From: an uncultured Bacteroidota bacterium
GTDB lineage: Bacteria; Bacteroidota; Bacteroidia; NS11-12g; UBA955
Direction of reading: 5' to 3'
NCBI GenBank assembly: GCA_903959115.1
Contig: CAJBVU010000179.1
Coordinates: forward strand, 1 to 8,082
DNA: 8,082 bases
Each line of letters begins with the position of its first letter. Positions within the stretch are counted from its first letter, which is position 1. Positions 1-6,291 of this stretch are shown here, piece by piece. The notes beneath the pieces were generated by a model. It worked only from the letters and a program-made list of their open reading frames with translations, ran no database searches and had not been told where the DNA came from. The position numbers and the translations under genes are program-made.

Positions 1-513
1 ATTACTGCAGATGTCGAGTTGATATCAAAATTGGAAGGATACTTTAACAAGCAACTAATGGATCAATATGCTACCAAGGGCTCCATTGCTCTAATGCCCT
101 ATGCCGAAGAGTTGTTCGAAGCGGTGAGAAGTCATGGAGCGAAACTATACCTGAATACAGGGTTTAATCGTGAAGTAGCAACGGTAATTGTAGATAATTT
201 GGGATTGCAAAAGGTGTTGCATGGCTATATCGGTAGCGATGAGGTTGCGATGGGTCGTCCCCAGCCAGATATGATTCGATTGGCGATGAAAAAAGAAAAT
301 ATCGAATATTCACATTTTGTGATGAAAGTAGGCGATACAATTAGCGATTTGTACGAAGGGTTCTCTGCTGGATGTGCATGGAACGTTGGGGTGTTGACAG
401 GTGCAAATACTTACGATGAGCTTAAAACCGCTCCGTATTCACAGATATTGAGTGACTTACAGCCCTTGATCGCATATTTCCCGGCGGGAAGTCGTTTCAG
501 GAAATCGTCTTGA
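1..513 (+). CDS. Phosphonatase-like HAD hydrolase (PhnX-like), 5' end outside window
   Basis: This is the C-terminal 170 residues of a haloacid dehalogenase (HAD) superfamily hydrolase. The frame is open from base 1, so the TTG at 19 need not be the start. HAD motif II is visible as the Thr in LNTGF, the motif III region as GRPQPDM, and motif IV as GDTISDLYEG, followed by a GVLTGA stretch. That pattern fits the PhnX-like clade (close relatives of phosphonoacetaldehyde hydrolase) better than generic phosphoglycolate phosphatases. Motif I with the nucleophilic Asp should lie in the roughly 50-60 residues missing upstream. Members of this clade are presumed cytosolic phosphatases; the substrate cannot be read from this sequence. 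It ends 19 bp from the convergent lipoprotein gene, with no obvious hairpin between them. Family call is fairly secure; substrate unknown. Confidence 0.8.
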   Translation: MTADVELISKLEGYFNKQLMDQYATKGSIALMPYAEELFEAVRSHGAKLYLNTGFNREVATVIVDNLGLQKVLHGYIGSDEVAMGRPQPDMIRLAMKKENIEYSHFVMKVGDTISDLYEGFSAGCAWNVGVLTGANTYDELKTAPYSQILSDLQPLIAYFPAGSRFRKSS

Positions 514-532
514 TTTGATTGAGAGTGTTGAA

Positions 533-1531
533 TTAACGCACCAAATTCAACGCCTTTGTGAGTTCGTTTTTTTGTAAATAGACAACCGAAGCGGGATCCA
601 TTGGAATGCCCCATACTGTTTGTTTGCAACGCGATGCGAATAGTCCGTAACCACCGGTGATATTGGTGTAGTCGGCTTGTTTTTGGACGATGCCTATGCT
701 CGGCTCATTCACTGAAATGTAATCGATGAGTGTTTGATTGGCGCCATACATCGTGATCCCAACCCATTTGATGCGATGTTTAAGTGTGGGTGATGCGGTA
801 ATGGAGTTTTGTAAGAATTGTAGGAAGCTAAGGCGAGGGATTTGGCGGATTGGTGAGGTTACATTCCCAACGAGGAAGTTTGTAATCATCTTCCAAGTCG
901 CCATTTTAATTGTCTTTTTGCCAGTATCTGCAGTGCTGAATTCTTCATAGTATACTTGGAATTGTATGTCGTATGAAAAGGCGTTGGTTGCGGCGACATA
1001 AGAGACGTTTATGTATTCTGGGCCTAGGCTAAAGATATTTGTTTGGTCGATAAAGGGCGCTCTGATTTTGGCGGGACCCACCGTCTTGGTTACCGATACC
1101 GCTTTGGTGCTCGTCATTGGGTTGGTGACAGTGATTTCGTATTCCTCGTTGGGATAGATTTTTTCCCTCGTTACCCAAAGGATGTTTTTGTCGTTTGCGA
1201 AAATTCCTGAATCTTTTTTGGGTCCTTCTTCGGCGTTGCAGACAATAATTTGGCCGGTGTTCAATCGCTTGAGTTGAACGTGGGTGCTATCAAGGTATAA
1301 ACTGTCGGATATTTTTGCCGCTTCCAATGCGCCGATTCCTTCATTGAGATAGGCTTTGTTGACCTTTATGTATTGAATGGTGTCTTCAGGGTCTAAGAGT
1401 GCATAGATTACAATCGTTTCTTTATAATCTGCATTAATGTTGACTTCGTTTTCGCATGCACTAAAGAACATCGACGAGATGAACATCAAAAAAATCGCTA
1501 TACCCCAAACCCGAATCGAAGAATGTTTCAT
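533..1531 (-). CDS. Bacteroidota lipoprotein, DUF4249-like
   Basis: A 332-residue predicted lipoprotein. The N-terminus has a short basic region (K2, R7), a hydrophobic core and a lipobox ending FFSAC, so Cys26 would be lipidated after signal peptidase II cleavage. The mature part begins ENEVN and continues with VIYALLDPEDTIQYIKVNKAY, a pattern I associate with Bacteroidota cell-surface or outer-membrane lipoproteins of the DUF4249 type. A late EPSIGIVQ...GGYGLFASR segment is also characteristic. The rest is mostly beta-strand-like and has no catalytic motif that I recognise. The function is unknown; DUF4249 proteins often sit near TonB-dependent receptors, but none is present here. The ATG at 1531 is chosen because it gives a complete signal peptide. 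The gene is convergent with the HAD hydrolase and divergent from panB. The DUF assignment is from memory of the pattern and is less certain than the lipoprotein call. Confidence 0.75.
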   Translation of the reverse strand: MKHSSIRVWGIAIFLMFISSMFFSACENEVNINADYKETIVIYALLDPEDTIQYIKVNKAYLNEGIGALEAAKISDSLYLDSTHVQLKRLNTGQIIVCNAEEGPKKDSGIFANDKNILWVTREKIYPNEEYEITVTNPMTSTKAVSVTKTVGPAKIRAPFIDQTNIFSLGPEYINVSYVAATNAFSYDIQFQVYYEEFSTADTGKKTIKMATWKMITNFLVGNVTSPIRQIPRLSFLQFLQNSITASPTLKHRIKWVGITMYGANQTLIDYISVNEPSIGIVQKQADYTNITGGYGLFASRCKQTVWGIPMDPASVVYLQKNELTKALNLVR

Positions 1532-1543
1532 TGAAAATAATCC

Positions 1544-1551
1544 TACTTTTG
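1544..1551 (+). promoter_or_regulatory. Candidate Bacteroidota -7 element upstream of panB
   Basis: TACTTTTG is an exact match to the Bacteroidota primary-sigma -7 consensus TAnnTTTG, on the panB strand 93 bp before its ATG. No clean TTTG -33 element lies at the expected distance of about 19-20 bp (only a TTTC at 1526-1529 and an ATTG at 1530-1533, both too close), so support rests on the -7 match alone. Such a match can occur by chance in AT-rich DNA. Confidence 0.3.
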
Positions 1552-1643
1552 CTTAAAATTTACATACAAAGATGCTTCATTTGGGGTGAATTTTGTGAAC
1601 ATAGGCAGAATTTCCATCGAATAGAATCTAAAACTCAAAGGCA

Positions 1644-2462
1644 ATGAGCATACATAAGAAAGAAGAAAAAAAGGTGACAACCCACGTTTTACATGAAATG
1701 AAGGCGCGCGGTGAGAAGATTTCCATGCTAACGGCTTATGATTTTTCCATGGCTCGGGTTGTGGATCAGGCGGGAATTGAGGTGATTTTGGTGGGCGACA
1801 GTGCATCTAACGTGATGGCCGGACATGAAACAACGTTGCCAATCACCTTGGACCAGATGATTTATCATGCCAGTTCTGTGGTTAGGGGTGTGAGTCGGGC
1901 CTTGGTTGTGGTGGATTTGCCATTTGGTAGTTATCAGGGCAATAGCAAAGAGGCGTTGGCATCAACCATTCGGATTATGAAGGAAAGCGGTGCTCATGCA
2001 ATTAAAATGGAAGGTGGGGAAGAGATATTGGAAAGCATAAAAAGAATTTTAACGGCGGGTGTTCCGGTGATGGGGCATTTGGGGTTAACGCCTCAGAGTA
2101 TTTATAAATTTGGGACTTACACAGTGCGTGCTACTGAGGATGTTGAGGCGGAGAAACTCATTCGTGACAGTAAAATGTTGGAAGAGGCGGGTTGTTTTGC
2201 TATCGTATTGGAGAAAATTCCAGCGACATTGGCCAAACGGGTTGCCGAGAATTTGACAATTCCTGTCATTGGGATTGGGGCCGGCGCTGGCGTTGATGGA
2301 CAGGTTTTGGTTGTCCATGATTTATTGGGAATTACCAATGAGTTTTCGCCCCGTTTTTTGCGTCGCTACGCTAACTTATACGATTTGATGAAAGGTGCGG
2401 TGGAACATTATATTACCGATGTCAAGTCTAAAGATTTCCCCAATAAAAAGGAACAATATTAA
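1644..2462 (+). CDS. panB: 3-methyl-2-oxobutanoate hydroxymethyltransferase (ketopantoate hydroxymethyltransferase)
   Basis: PanB transfers a hydroxymethyl group from 5,10-methylene-tetrahydrofolate to 2-oxoisovalerate, giving ketopantoate. This is the first committed step of pantothenate and CoA synthesis, in the cytosol. The 272-residue length is normal for the family. Mg2+ and substrate residues appear as D52-S53 in VGDSASN, D91 in VVDLPFGSY, and K121/E123 in IKMEGG. The GHLGLTPQS motif follows at 144-152, and the catalytic Glu is E190 in VLEKIP (E181 in the E. coli enzyme). GIGAGAGVDGQVLV-HD completes the (beta/alpha)8-barrel signature. The N-terminus is about 8 residues longer than usual and lysine-rich. 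The ATG at 1644 has only a weak AAAGG just upstream. A GNAT gene follows after 6 nt, so the two are probably co-transcribed; panC and panD are not in the window. Confidence 0.97.
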   Translation: MSIHKKEEKKVTTHVLHEMKARGEKISMLTAYDFSMARVVDQAGIEVILVGDSASNVMAGHETTLPITLDQMIYHASSVVRGVSRALVVVDLPFGSYQGNSKEALASTIRIMKESGAHAIKMEGGEEILESIKRILTAGVPVMGHLGLTPQSIYKFGTYTVRATEDVEAEKLIRDSKMLEEAGCFAIVLEKIPATLAKRVAENLTIPVIGIGAGAGVDGQVLVVHDLLGITNEFSPRFLRRYANLYDLMKGAVEHYITDVKSKDFPNKKEQY

Positions 2463-2468
2463 TTTTCG

Positions 2469-2999
2469 ATGGGCGTGCTAAATGCAAGTGACAAATTGAA
2501 ATTTGCCTTGATGCCAATGCAATCGGTTGATTATCCTTCGGTGGCAAGAATATTTACCCAAGGGATTGAGACTGGCAATGCCACCTATGATACTGCAGCC
2601 GCAGTTTGGGAAGACTGGGACGCAAAGCATTTGATGCACTCGCGATGGGTTGTTAAGTCGGTTGGTGATGATTCTGTCTTGGGTTGGGCGGCCTTGAGTT
2701 CGGTGAGTTCAAGGGTTGTATTTTCGGGTGTTGCCGAATTGAGTATTTATGTAGATACAGATTACTTGGGGAAGGGGATGGGCAATGCCTTGATGAAGGC
2801 TGTGATTACCTCGTCAGAAGCTCATGGGGTTTGGATGGTGCAATCGGGGATATTCCCTGAAAACATAGCTAGCATTGCGATGCACGAAAAATTTGGATTT
2901 CGACAGGTTGGCCGAAGGGAGAAAATAGGAAAAATGGCCAATGGGATTTGGCGGGATATTGTGCTCTTGGAGCGCAGAAGTTTGATTGTGGGGTTGTGA
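2469..2999 (+). CDS. GNAT-family N-acetyltransferase, phosphinothricin/L-amino-acid acetyltransferase-like
   Basis: A 176-residue single-domain GNAT enzyme that should transfer acetyl from acetyl-CoA to a primary amine. Motif A runs from ELSIYV (90-95) into YLGKGMGNAL (99-108), the pyrophosphate-binding loop, with GKGMG in place of the classic Q/RxxGxG/A. Motif B is seen in IFPENIASIAMHEKFGFRQVG (128-148). The tail WRDIVLLERR (161-170) and the early ARIFTQGIETGNATY segment resemble the Pat/YncA (MnaT) subgroup, which acetylates amino acids such as methionine sulfone or phosphinothricin. The actual substrate is not evident. It starts 6 nt after the panB stop without its own clear ribosome-binding site, suggesting coupled translation. 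Its stop lies 7 nt from that of the convergent LysR-like gene. Subfamily call is moderately firm; pairing with panB may be incidental. Confidence 0.88.
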   Translation: MGVLNASDKLKFALMPMQSVDYPSVARIFTQGIETGNATYDTAAAVWEDWDAKHLMHSRWVVKSVGDDSVLGWAALSSVSSRVVFSGVAELSIYVDTDYLGKGMGNALMKAVITSSEAHGVWMVQSGIFPENIASIAMHEKFGFRQVGRREKIGKMANGIWRDIVLLERRSLIVGL

Positions 3000-3006
3000 T
3001 TTAGAA

Positions 3007-3279
3007 TTAGAGCAATCTCTTCTTCTTAAATGGCGCAATCATCTCATCGACTTGTACAACGATTTTTTCACATTGTTCCACAATTTCTTTTCCTGCGGGG
3101 GTTACAGTGATGGGGATTGATGTACGGTCGAATATTTCGACATTCATGCGGTCTTCAAATGTCTTAATTTGCTGACTTACAGTGGATTGGTCTGCGGCGC
3201 ATTCGTCGGCTGCTTTAGAAAAACTCCCTAATCTCGCTACCGAAATCACGTATTGCATTTGTCGAAGTGTAATTATCAT
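3007..3279 (-). CDS. Stand-alone LysR-type winged-helix DNA-binding protein
   Basis: A 90-residue protein that matches only the N-terminal part of LysR-type regulators. LRQMQYVISVARLGSFSKAADEC (residues 5-27) and DQSTVSQQIKTFEDRMNVEIFDR (30-52) form the helix-turn-helix and recognition helix. ITVTPAGKEIVEQC (57-70) is the wing plus the start of the linker helix. LysR regulators are normally about 300 residues, with a periplasmic-binding-protein-like effector domain after residue 90; here the protein stops at KKKRLL and the convergent GNAT gene follows after 7 nt. No continuation of an effector domain is visible in any frame downstream. The linker helix that dimerises full-length members is retained, so it may still bind DNA as a dimer without a co-inducer. 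It could be a functional mini-regulator or the remnant of a longer gene. The domain call is strong; the role is unknown. Confidence 0.85.
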   Translation of the reverse strand: MIITLRQMQYVISVARLGSFSKAADECAADQSTVSQQIKTFEDRMNVEIFDRTSIPITVTPAGKEIVEQCEKIVVQVDEMIAPFKKKRLL

Positions 3280-3352
3280 AAATTTTTAACAAAATAAGTT
3301 CAACAAAGTTTTAAAAAAAAATTTTAGCCCAACTATTAATTTTTTGTGCCGA

Positions 3353-3390
3353 AAAAGAAAGGAGCCCGTATTTGCGGGCTCCTTTCTTTT
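3353..3390 (-). terminator. Rho-independent terminator of talC (bidirectional hairpin)
   Basis: A perfect 16-bp stem: left arm 3353-3368, right arm 3375-3390, six-base loop at 3369-3374. Its core is GGAGCCCG pairing with CGGGCTCC, flanked by A-rich and T-rich sides that give a U-tract in either direction. It lies 18 bp past the talC stop, between talC and the LysR-like gene on the same strand, so it should separate the two transcripts. Confidence 0.9.
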
Positions 3391-3408
3391 GAAAACGGTA
3401 TAAAAAAA

Positions 3409-4065
3409 TTATTTGCTTCCTTTTGCGTGATCTGCAAGGAACTGAGCCAAGCCTAAATCCGTTAATGGGTGTTTCAACAATCCCAAAATTGCACTTAGCG
3501 GACAAGTCACAACATCGGCGCCATGTGTAGCACATTGAACGATGTGTAATGAAGTGCGCACGCTAGCGGCCAAAATTTGAGTGTCGTACCCTTGAACAGC
3601 ATAAATTTCAGCAATCTGTTTGATCAAATCGATGCCTTCCCAGTTCTGATCGTCGATGCGACCGATGAAAGGCGACAAGTAAGTTGCCCCGGCTTTTGCG
3701 GCCAAGATGGCTTGACCTGCACTGAAAATCAAAGTACAATTGGTACGAATTCCGCGATCTGAAAAATACTTGATGGCTTTGACACCTTCTTTGATCATAG
3801 GAACTTTCACTACGATGTTGGGGTGGAGTGCTGCCAATTTTTCACCTTCGGCAATCATGCCTTCGAAATCTGTGCTAATCACTTCCGCGCTTACATCACC
3901 GTCTACCATTTCGCAAATGGTTTTGTAGTGGTTCAAAACAGCTTCTTCGGTGAAGATGCCTTCTTTTGCCATTAAGCTGGGGTTTGTTGTTACGCCGTCA
4001 AGAATTCCGAGGTCGTTTGCTTCTTTGATTTGGGCCAAATTGGCGGTATCGATGAAAAATTTCAT
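3409..4065 (-). CDS. talC: Transaldolase, fructose-6-phosphate aldolase-like small type
   Basis: A 218-residue class I aldolase of the small TalC/FSA transaldolase group (usual length about 215-220). It moves a dihydroxyacetone unit between sugar phosphates in the non-oxidative pentose phosphate pathway, or cleaves fructose 6-phosphate in true FSA enzymes. The N-terminus MKFFIDTANLAQIKEA with TTNPSL at 26-31 is diagnostic. The Schiff-base lysine is K87 in NIVVKVPM (equivalent to K85 of E. coli FSA). GATYLSPFIGRIDD and a LLKHPLTDLGLAQFLAD tail complete the family pattern. The ATG at 4065 is chosen because the reading frame upstream of it, as far as 4179, has no family similarity and covers the intergenic region. 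It is divergent from crtY and followed by a strong terminator, so it is probably monocistronic. TalC versus FSA activity cannot be decided by eye. Confidence 0.95.
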   Translation of the reverse strand: MKFFIDTANLAQIKEANDLGILDGVTTNPSLMAKEGIFTEEAVLNHYKTICEMVDGDVSAEVISTDFEGMIAEGEKLAALHPNIVVKVPMIKEGVKAIKYFSDRGIRTNCTLIFSAGQAILAAKAGATYLSPFIGRIDDQNWEGIDLIKQIAEIYAVQGYDTQILAASVRTSLHIVQCATHGADVVTCPLSAILGLLKHPLTDLGLAQFLADHAKGSK

Positions 4066-4132
4066 GGTCACGAAGTTAGGCCTTCTTAAATTAGAGTTTT
4101 GGGGTTTTGATGCACATTTTTTACACGATACA

Positions 4133-4146
4133 ATCCCAGGTGGGAT
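4133..4146. promoter_or_regulatory. Perfect 14-bp palindrome in the talC/crtY divergent region
   Basis: ATCCCAGGTGGGAT consists of 6-bp inverted arms ATCCCA/TGGGAT around a GG centre, within the 167-bp region between the divergent talC and crtY starts. It is 68 bp from the talC ATG and 87 bp from the crtY TTG. The size and place suit a dimeric regulator, but no regulator is known to me for this site. It lacks a U-tract, so a terminator is unlikely. Confidence 0.35.
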
Positions 4147-4197
4147 GGGGGTTTTAGATAAAAGTGTATAATAATTCACTGTAATTCAAACAATTAA

Positions 4198-4236
4198 ATG
4201 TTCGGAGGGGTTTATTTTGTGGTTTACTGTCGTTGA
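4198..4236 (+). other. Candidate 12-codon leader ORF overlapping the crtY start
   Basis: ATG at 4198 opens a short frame coding MFGGVYFVVYCR. Its TGA at 4234-4236 overlaps the TTG start of crtY at 4233-4235. Within it, GGAGGGG (4204-4210) is the best Shine-Dalgarno-like match near crtY; it is 8 nt before an in-frame GTG at 4219, but 22 nt before the crtY TTG. This layout could allow termination and re-initiation onto crtY. A frame this short can also arise by chance. Confidence 0.3.
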
Positions 4237-5393
4237 AAAAGAGTTACAATTATATCATTCAAGGCGCTGGCGCTTCCGGTTTGTGGTTGGCGTATTGGAT
4301 GCATAAAGAGGGTTTGTTGGACGATAAAACGTTACTCATTGTGGAGTGCGATAAATCCAAGCAAAACGATAGAACATGGTGTTTTTGGGGCGATCAGATG
4401 ATTCAGGACCTGAGTTTTGTTGATTTTTCATGGAGTCAAGTTCAAGTCTTTGGTGAATCACAGCGCATCGATCCCTATACTTATTATCATTGTCGGAGCG
4501 AGGCGTTTTACACATTTGTAAAAAACGCAATTGGATCTTCAGGTCAAATCGATTGGTGTTTTGGCCGTGTGACATCAAACAGTCAAATTGGGGGTCGGGT
4601 TTCGGTGGACATCCAAATTGATAATGACGCAAGTGTTGAGAGCCTCAACGTGGTTACTGATTGGTTTTTTGGAAGCGGAGGCGCGTCGGTAAAGTCATCA
4701 GAAATTGGATTATGGCAGTCGTTTGTGGGTTGGCGGGTAAAGAGCAAACCGGGCGTTTCGCTTTTTAATTCCGACGCTTGTACATTGATGGATTTTGGAA
4801 TTGAACAGACAGGAAAAACGCGGTTTCTCTATGTTCTGCCGTTTAGCGGGGAAGAAGCGTTGATTGAAGTAACGCAATTTGATAAAGAGATTTTAGGATT
4901 GGAGGAAGGGCAACGATTGCTTCAAGAAATTTGTGATAAACGCGGTTGGGATATTTCTGTGATAGAATTGGAAAACAATGCAATACCCATGAGTTCAATT
5001 TTTGATGCGCTGGAGCGATTTTATGCGCCAGATAAACGAATTGTGTCGTTAGGCGTGATGGCGGGTGCTCTCAAACCTACCACGGGCTATGGCTTTTTAA
5101 GAATGATGCAACACGGTCGATCGATTGCCTTGGCACTGAAAAACAATGCATTGATACCCACACTGTATCGGAAAAAGCGGTTTCGTTTTTATGATGATTT
5201 GCTTTTGCGAATTTTACAAAAACACCCCAATCGAGGGAAGCAAATTTTTGATCAACTGTTTCAGCACCAAAGTGCTTCCAATGTGTTGCGGTTTTTGAAT
5301 GAAAAAACCAATCTTTTGCAAGAGATAATGATATTTTCACGGTTGCCGAAGCGACTTTTTTTGAGGACCTTGTTTGCCAAATGGATGAATTGA
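4233..5393 (+). CDS. crtY: Lycopene beta-cyclase, CrtY type
   Basis: A 386-residue FAD-dependent lycopene cyclase that converts lycopene to beta-carotene, acting at the membrane surface. The Rossmann motif GAGASG is at 11-16, with the ribose-binding Glu at about 38. NDRTWCFW (45-52) is a hallmark of CrtY-type cyclases. LWQSFVGW (160-167), FLYVLPFS (198-205) and IEVTQF (211-216) follow; E212 probably corresponds to the essential acid of Pantoea CrtY (inference). GALKPTTGYGF (278-288) is the family's substrate/FAD-region motif. The start is TTG at 4233: the upstream frame meets a stop at 4182-4184, there is no in-frame ATG or GTG between, and the FAD motif begins the expected distance downstream. 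The gene is followed by blh after 1 nt, so its product feeds retinal formation. No crtE, crtB or crtI is in the window. Heterodimeric and CruA-type cyclases are excluded by the motifs. Confidence 0.93.
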   Translation: MKKSYNYIIQGAGASGLWLAYWMHKEGLLDDKTLLIVECDKSKQNDRTWCFWGDQMIQDLSFVDFSWSQVQVFGESQRIDPYTYYHCRSEAFYTFVKNAIGSSGQIDWCFGRVTSNSQIGGRVSVDIQIDNDASVESLNVVTDWFFGSGGASVKSSEIGLWQSFVGWRVKSKPGVSLFNSDACTLMDFGIEQTGKTRFLYVLPFSGEEALIEVTQFDKEILGLEEGQRLLQEICDKRGWDISVIELENNAIPMSSIFDALERFYAPDKRIVSLGVMAGALKPTTGYGFLRMMQHGRSIALALKNNALIPTLYRKKRFRFYDDLLLRILQKHPNRGKQIFDQLFQHQSASNVLRFLNEKTNLLQEIMIFSRLPKRLFLRTLFAKWMN

Positions 5394-5394
5394 T

Positions 5395-6291
5395 ATGGAA
5401 GCGCTGAAATCGAATTATACCAGGTCGCCGCTGTTTCGTTGGCAGTTGTTATTGCAGCTGTTTTTTATTCTCATGGTCCCGTTTCTATTGCAATTTGCGA
5501 TGTTGCAAGGCGCGCTCTGCTTGTTGGGTTTGGTGTTTTTAGGGATTCCTCACGGCGGCAACGACTTTTTCTATCGCAAGGAAAAAAATACGGCAGGCAG
5601 TGCGAAATTTTTAGTAATGTACCTGGGCGTAATGCTGCTTTATCTGGCTTTATGGTATGTTTGGCCTATGCTGTCGCTGGCGTTATTCCTTTTGATTTCG
5701 ATCCACCATTTTGGTCAGTCGAATTTTAACACAAACCGAATTTGGTCGTTGGATTCTATATTGTGGGGCAATTGGTTGGTGGTTTTTCCGGTCCTCAAAC
5801 ACAGCCAAGAGGTGTTTGCTATTTTTTCGACGATGCTGGGTCGGCCTGGCGCCACTGTTTCCGACATCGGGCATCTCGACAATAGCGGGTTGCTTATCGT
5901 TTCGATCGTCTTTGTTTTGCTATACGTTGCCGTTTTGTATCGCACACATCGCAGCAGTTGGTTTTGGTATTTGATACAGTGGTTTTTGGTCACCGTTTGG
6001 TATTGGCTAACGCCTTTGCTCTTGGGTTTTGTTGTCGTTTTTTGCTTTTGGCATGCATTACAATCGATGCAATATCAATTGGACTATGTTCGTATGAATT
6101 ACAATCAAAACAGAAAGAAAACGCTCATGGGATTTGTGCCTTTTGGATTGATGGCCTTGGTGGGGATGGCGTTTTTACTGCGATTTGATTTGGAATCGAA
6201 TCTGGGATTTGCCTTTGTTTTATTGTCGTTGGTTACCTTGCCCCATGTGGTGGTGATGGACGGGCTCTATCGGAATCATAAACACGACTAG
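5395..6291 (+). CDS. blh: Brp/Blh-family beta-carotene 15,15'-dioxygenase (retinal-forming)
   Basis: A 298-residue polytopic membrane protein of the Brp/Blh family, which cleaves beta-carotene centrally to two all-trans retinals, the chromophore of microbial rhodopsins. Several hydrophobic segments are clear (about 18-50, 72-103, 166-183, 188-219, 245-262 and 271-284). Conserved histidines that would hold the iron are H53 in GIPHGGND, H104/H105 in ISIHHFGQSN, H220 in CFWHALQS and H284 in TLPHVVVMD. D57 of the first motif is also typical. The ATG is 1 nt after the crtY stop, indicating translational coupling of beta-carotene synthesis and cleavage. Its TAG shares the four bases CTAG with the stop of the convergent SRPBCC gene. 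The opsin gene is not in the window. The family is easily recognised; activity is inferred from family and operon partner. Confidence 0.92.
   Translation: MEALKSNYTRSPLFRWQLLLQLFFILMVPFLLQFAMLQGALCLLGLVFLGIPHGGNDFFYRKEKNTAGSAKFLVMYLGVMLLYLALWYVWPMLSLALFLLISIHHFGQSNFNTNRIWSLDSILWGNWLVVFPVLKHSQEVFAIFSTMLGRPGATVSDIGHLDNSGLLIVSIVFVLLYVAVLYRTHRSSWFWYLIQWFLVTVWYWLTPLLLGFVVVFCFWHALQSMQYQLDYVRMNYNQNRKKTLMGFVPFGLMALVGMAFLLRFDLESNLGFAFVLLSLVTLPHVVVMDGLYRNHKHD

Noticed and set aside
3282..3310. Imperfect direct repeat (AACAAAATAAGTT, then AACAAAGTT) before the LysR-like gene, considered as an autoregulatory site
   Set aside because: Low complexity and AT-rich, with no clear T-N11-A dyad; too weak to list.
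4167..4172. TATAAT, a perfect E. coli-type -10 box upstream of crtY
   Set aside because: No TTGACA-like -35 at the right distance, and Bacteroidota primary sigma factors use TAnnTTTG; it is likely chance in an AT-rich stretch.
4066..4179. N-terminal extension of the talC frame (38 extra residues) to an alternative start
   Set aside because: MKFFIDTANL is the standard family N-terminus; the extension has no family similarity and would cover most of the talC/crtY promoter region.
4165..4183. Two TGTA half-sites 15 bp apart, considered as a LitR/CarH or CrtJ-type operator
   Set aside because: Spacing and flanks do not fit the palindromes or repeats known for those regulators, and no such regulator is in the window.
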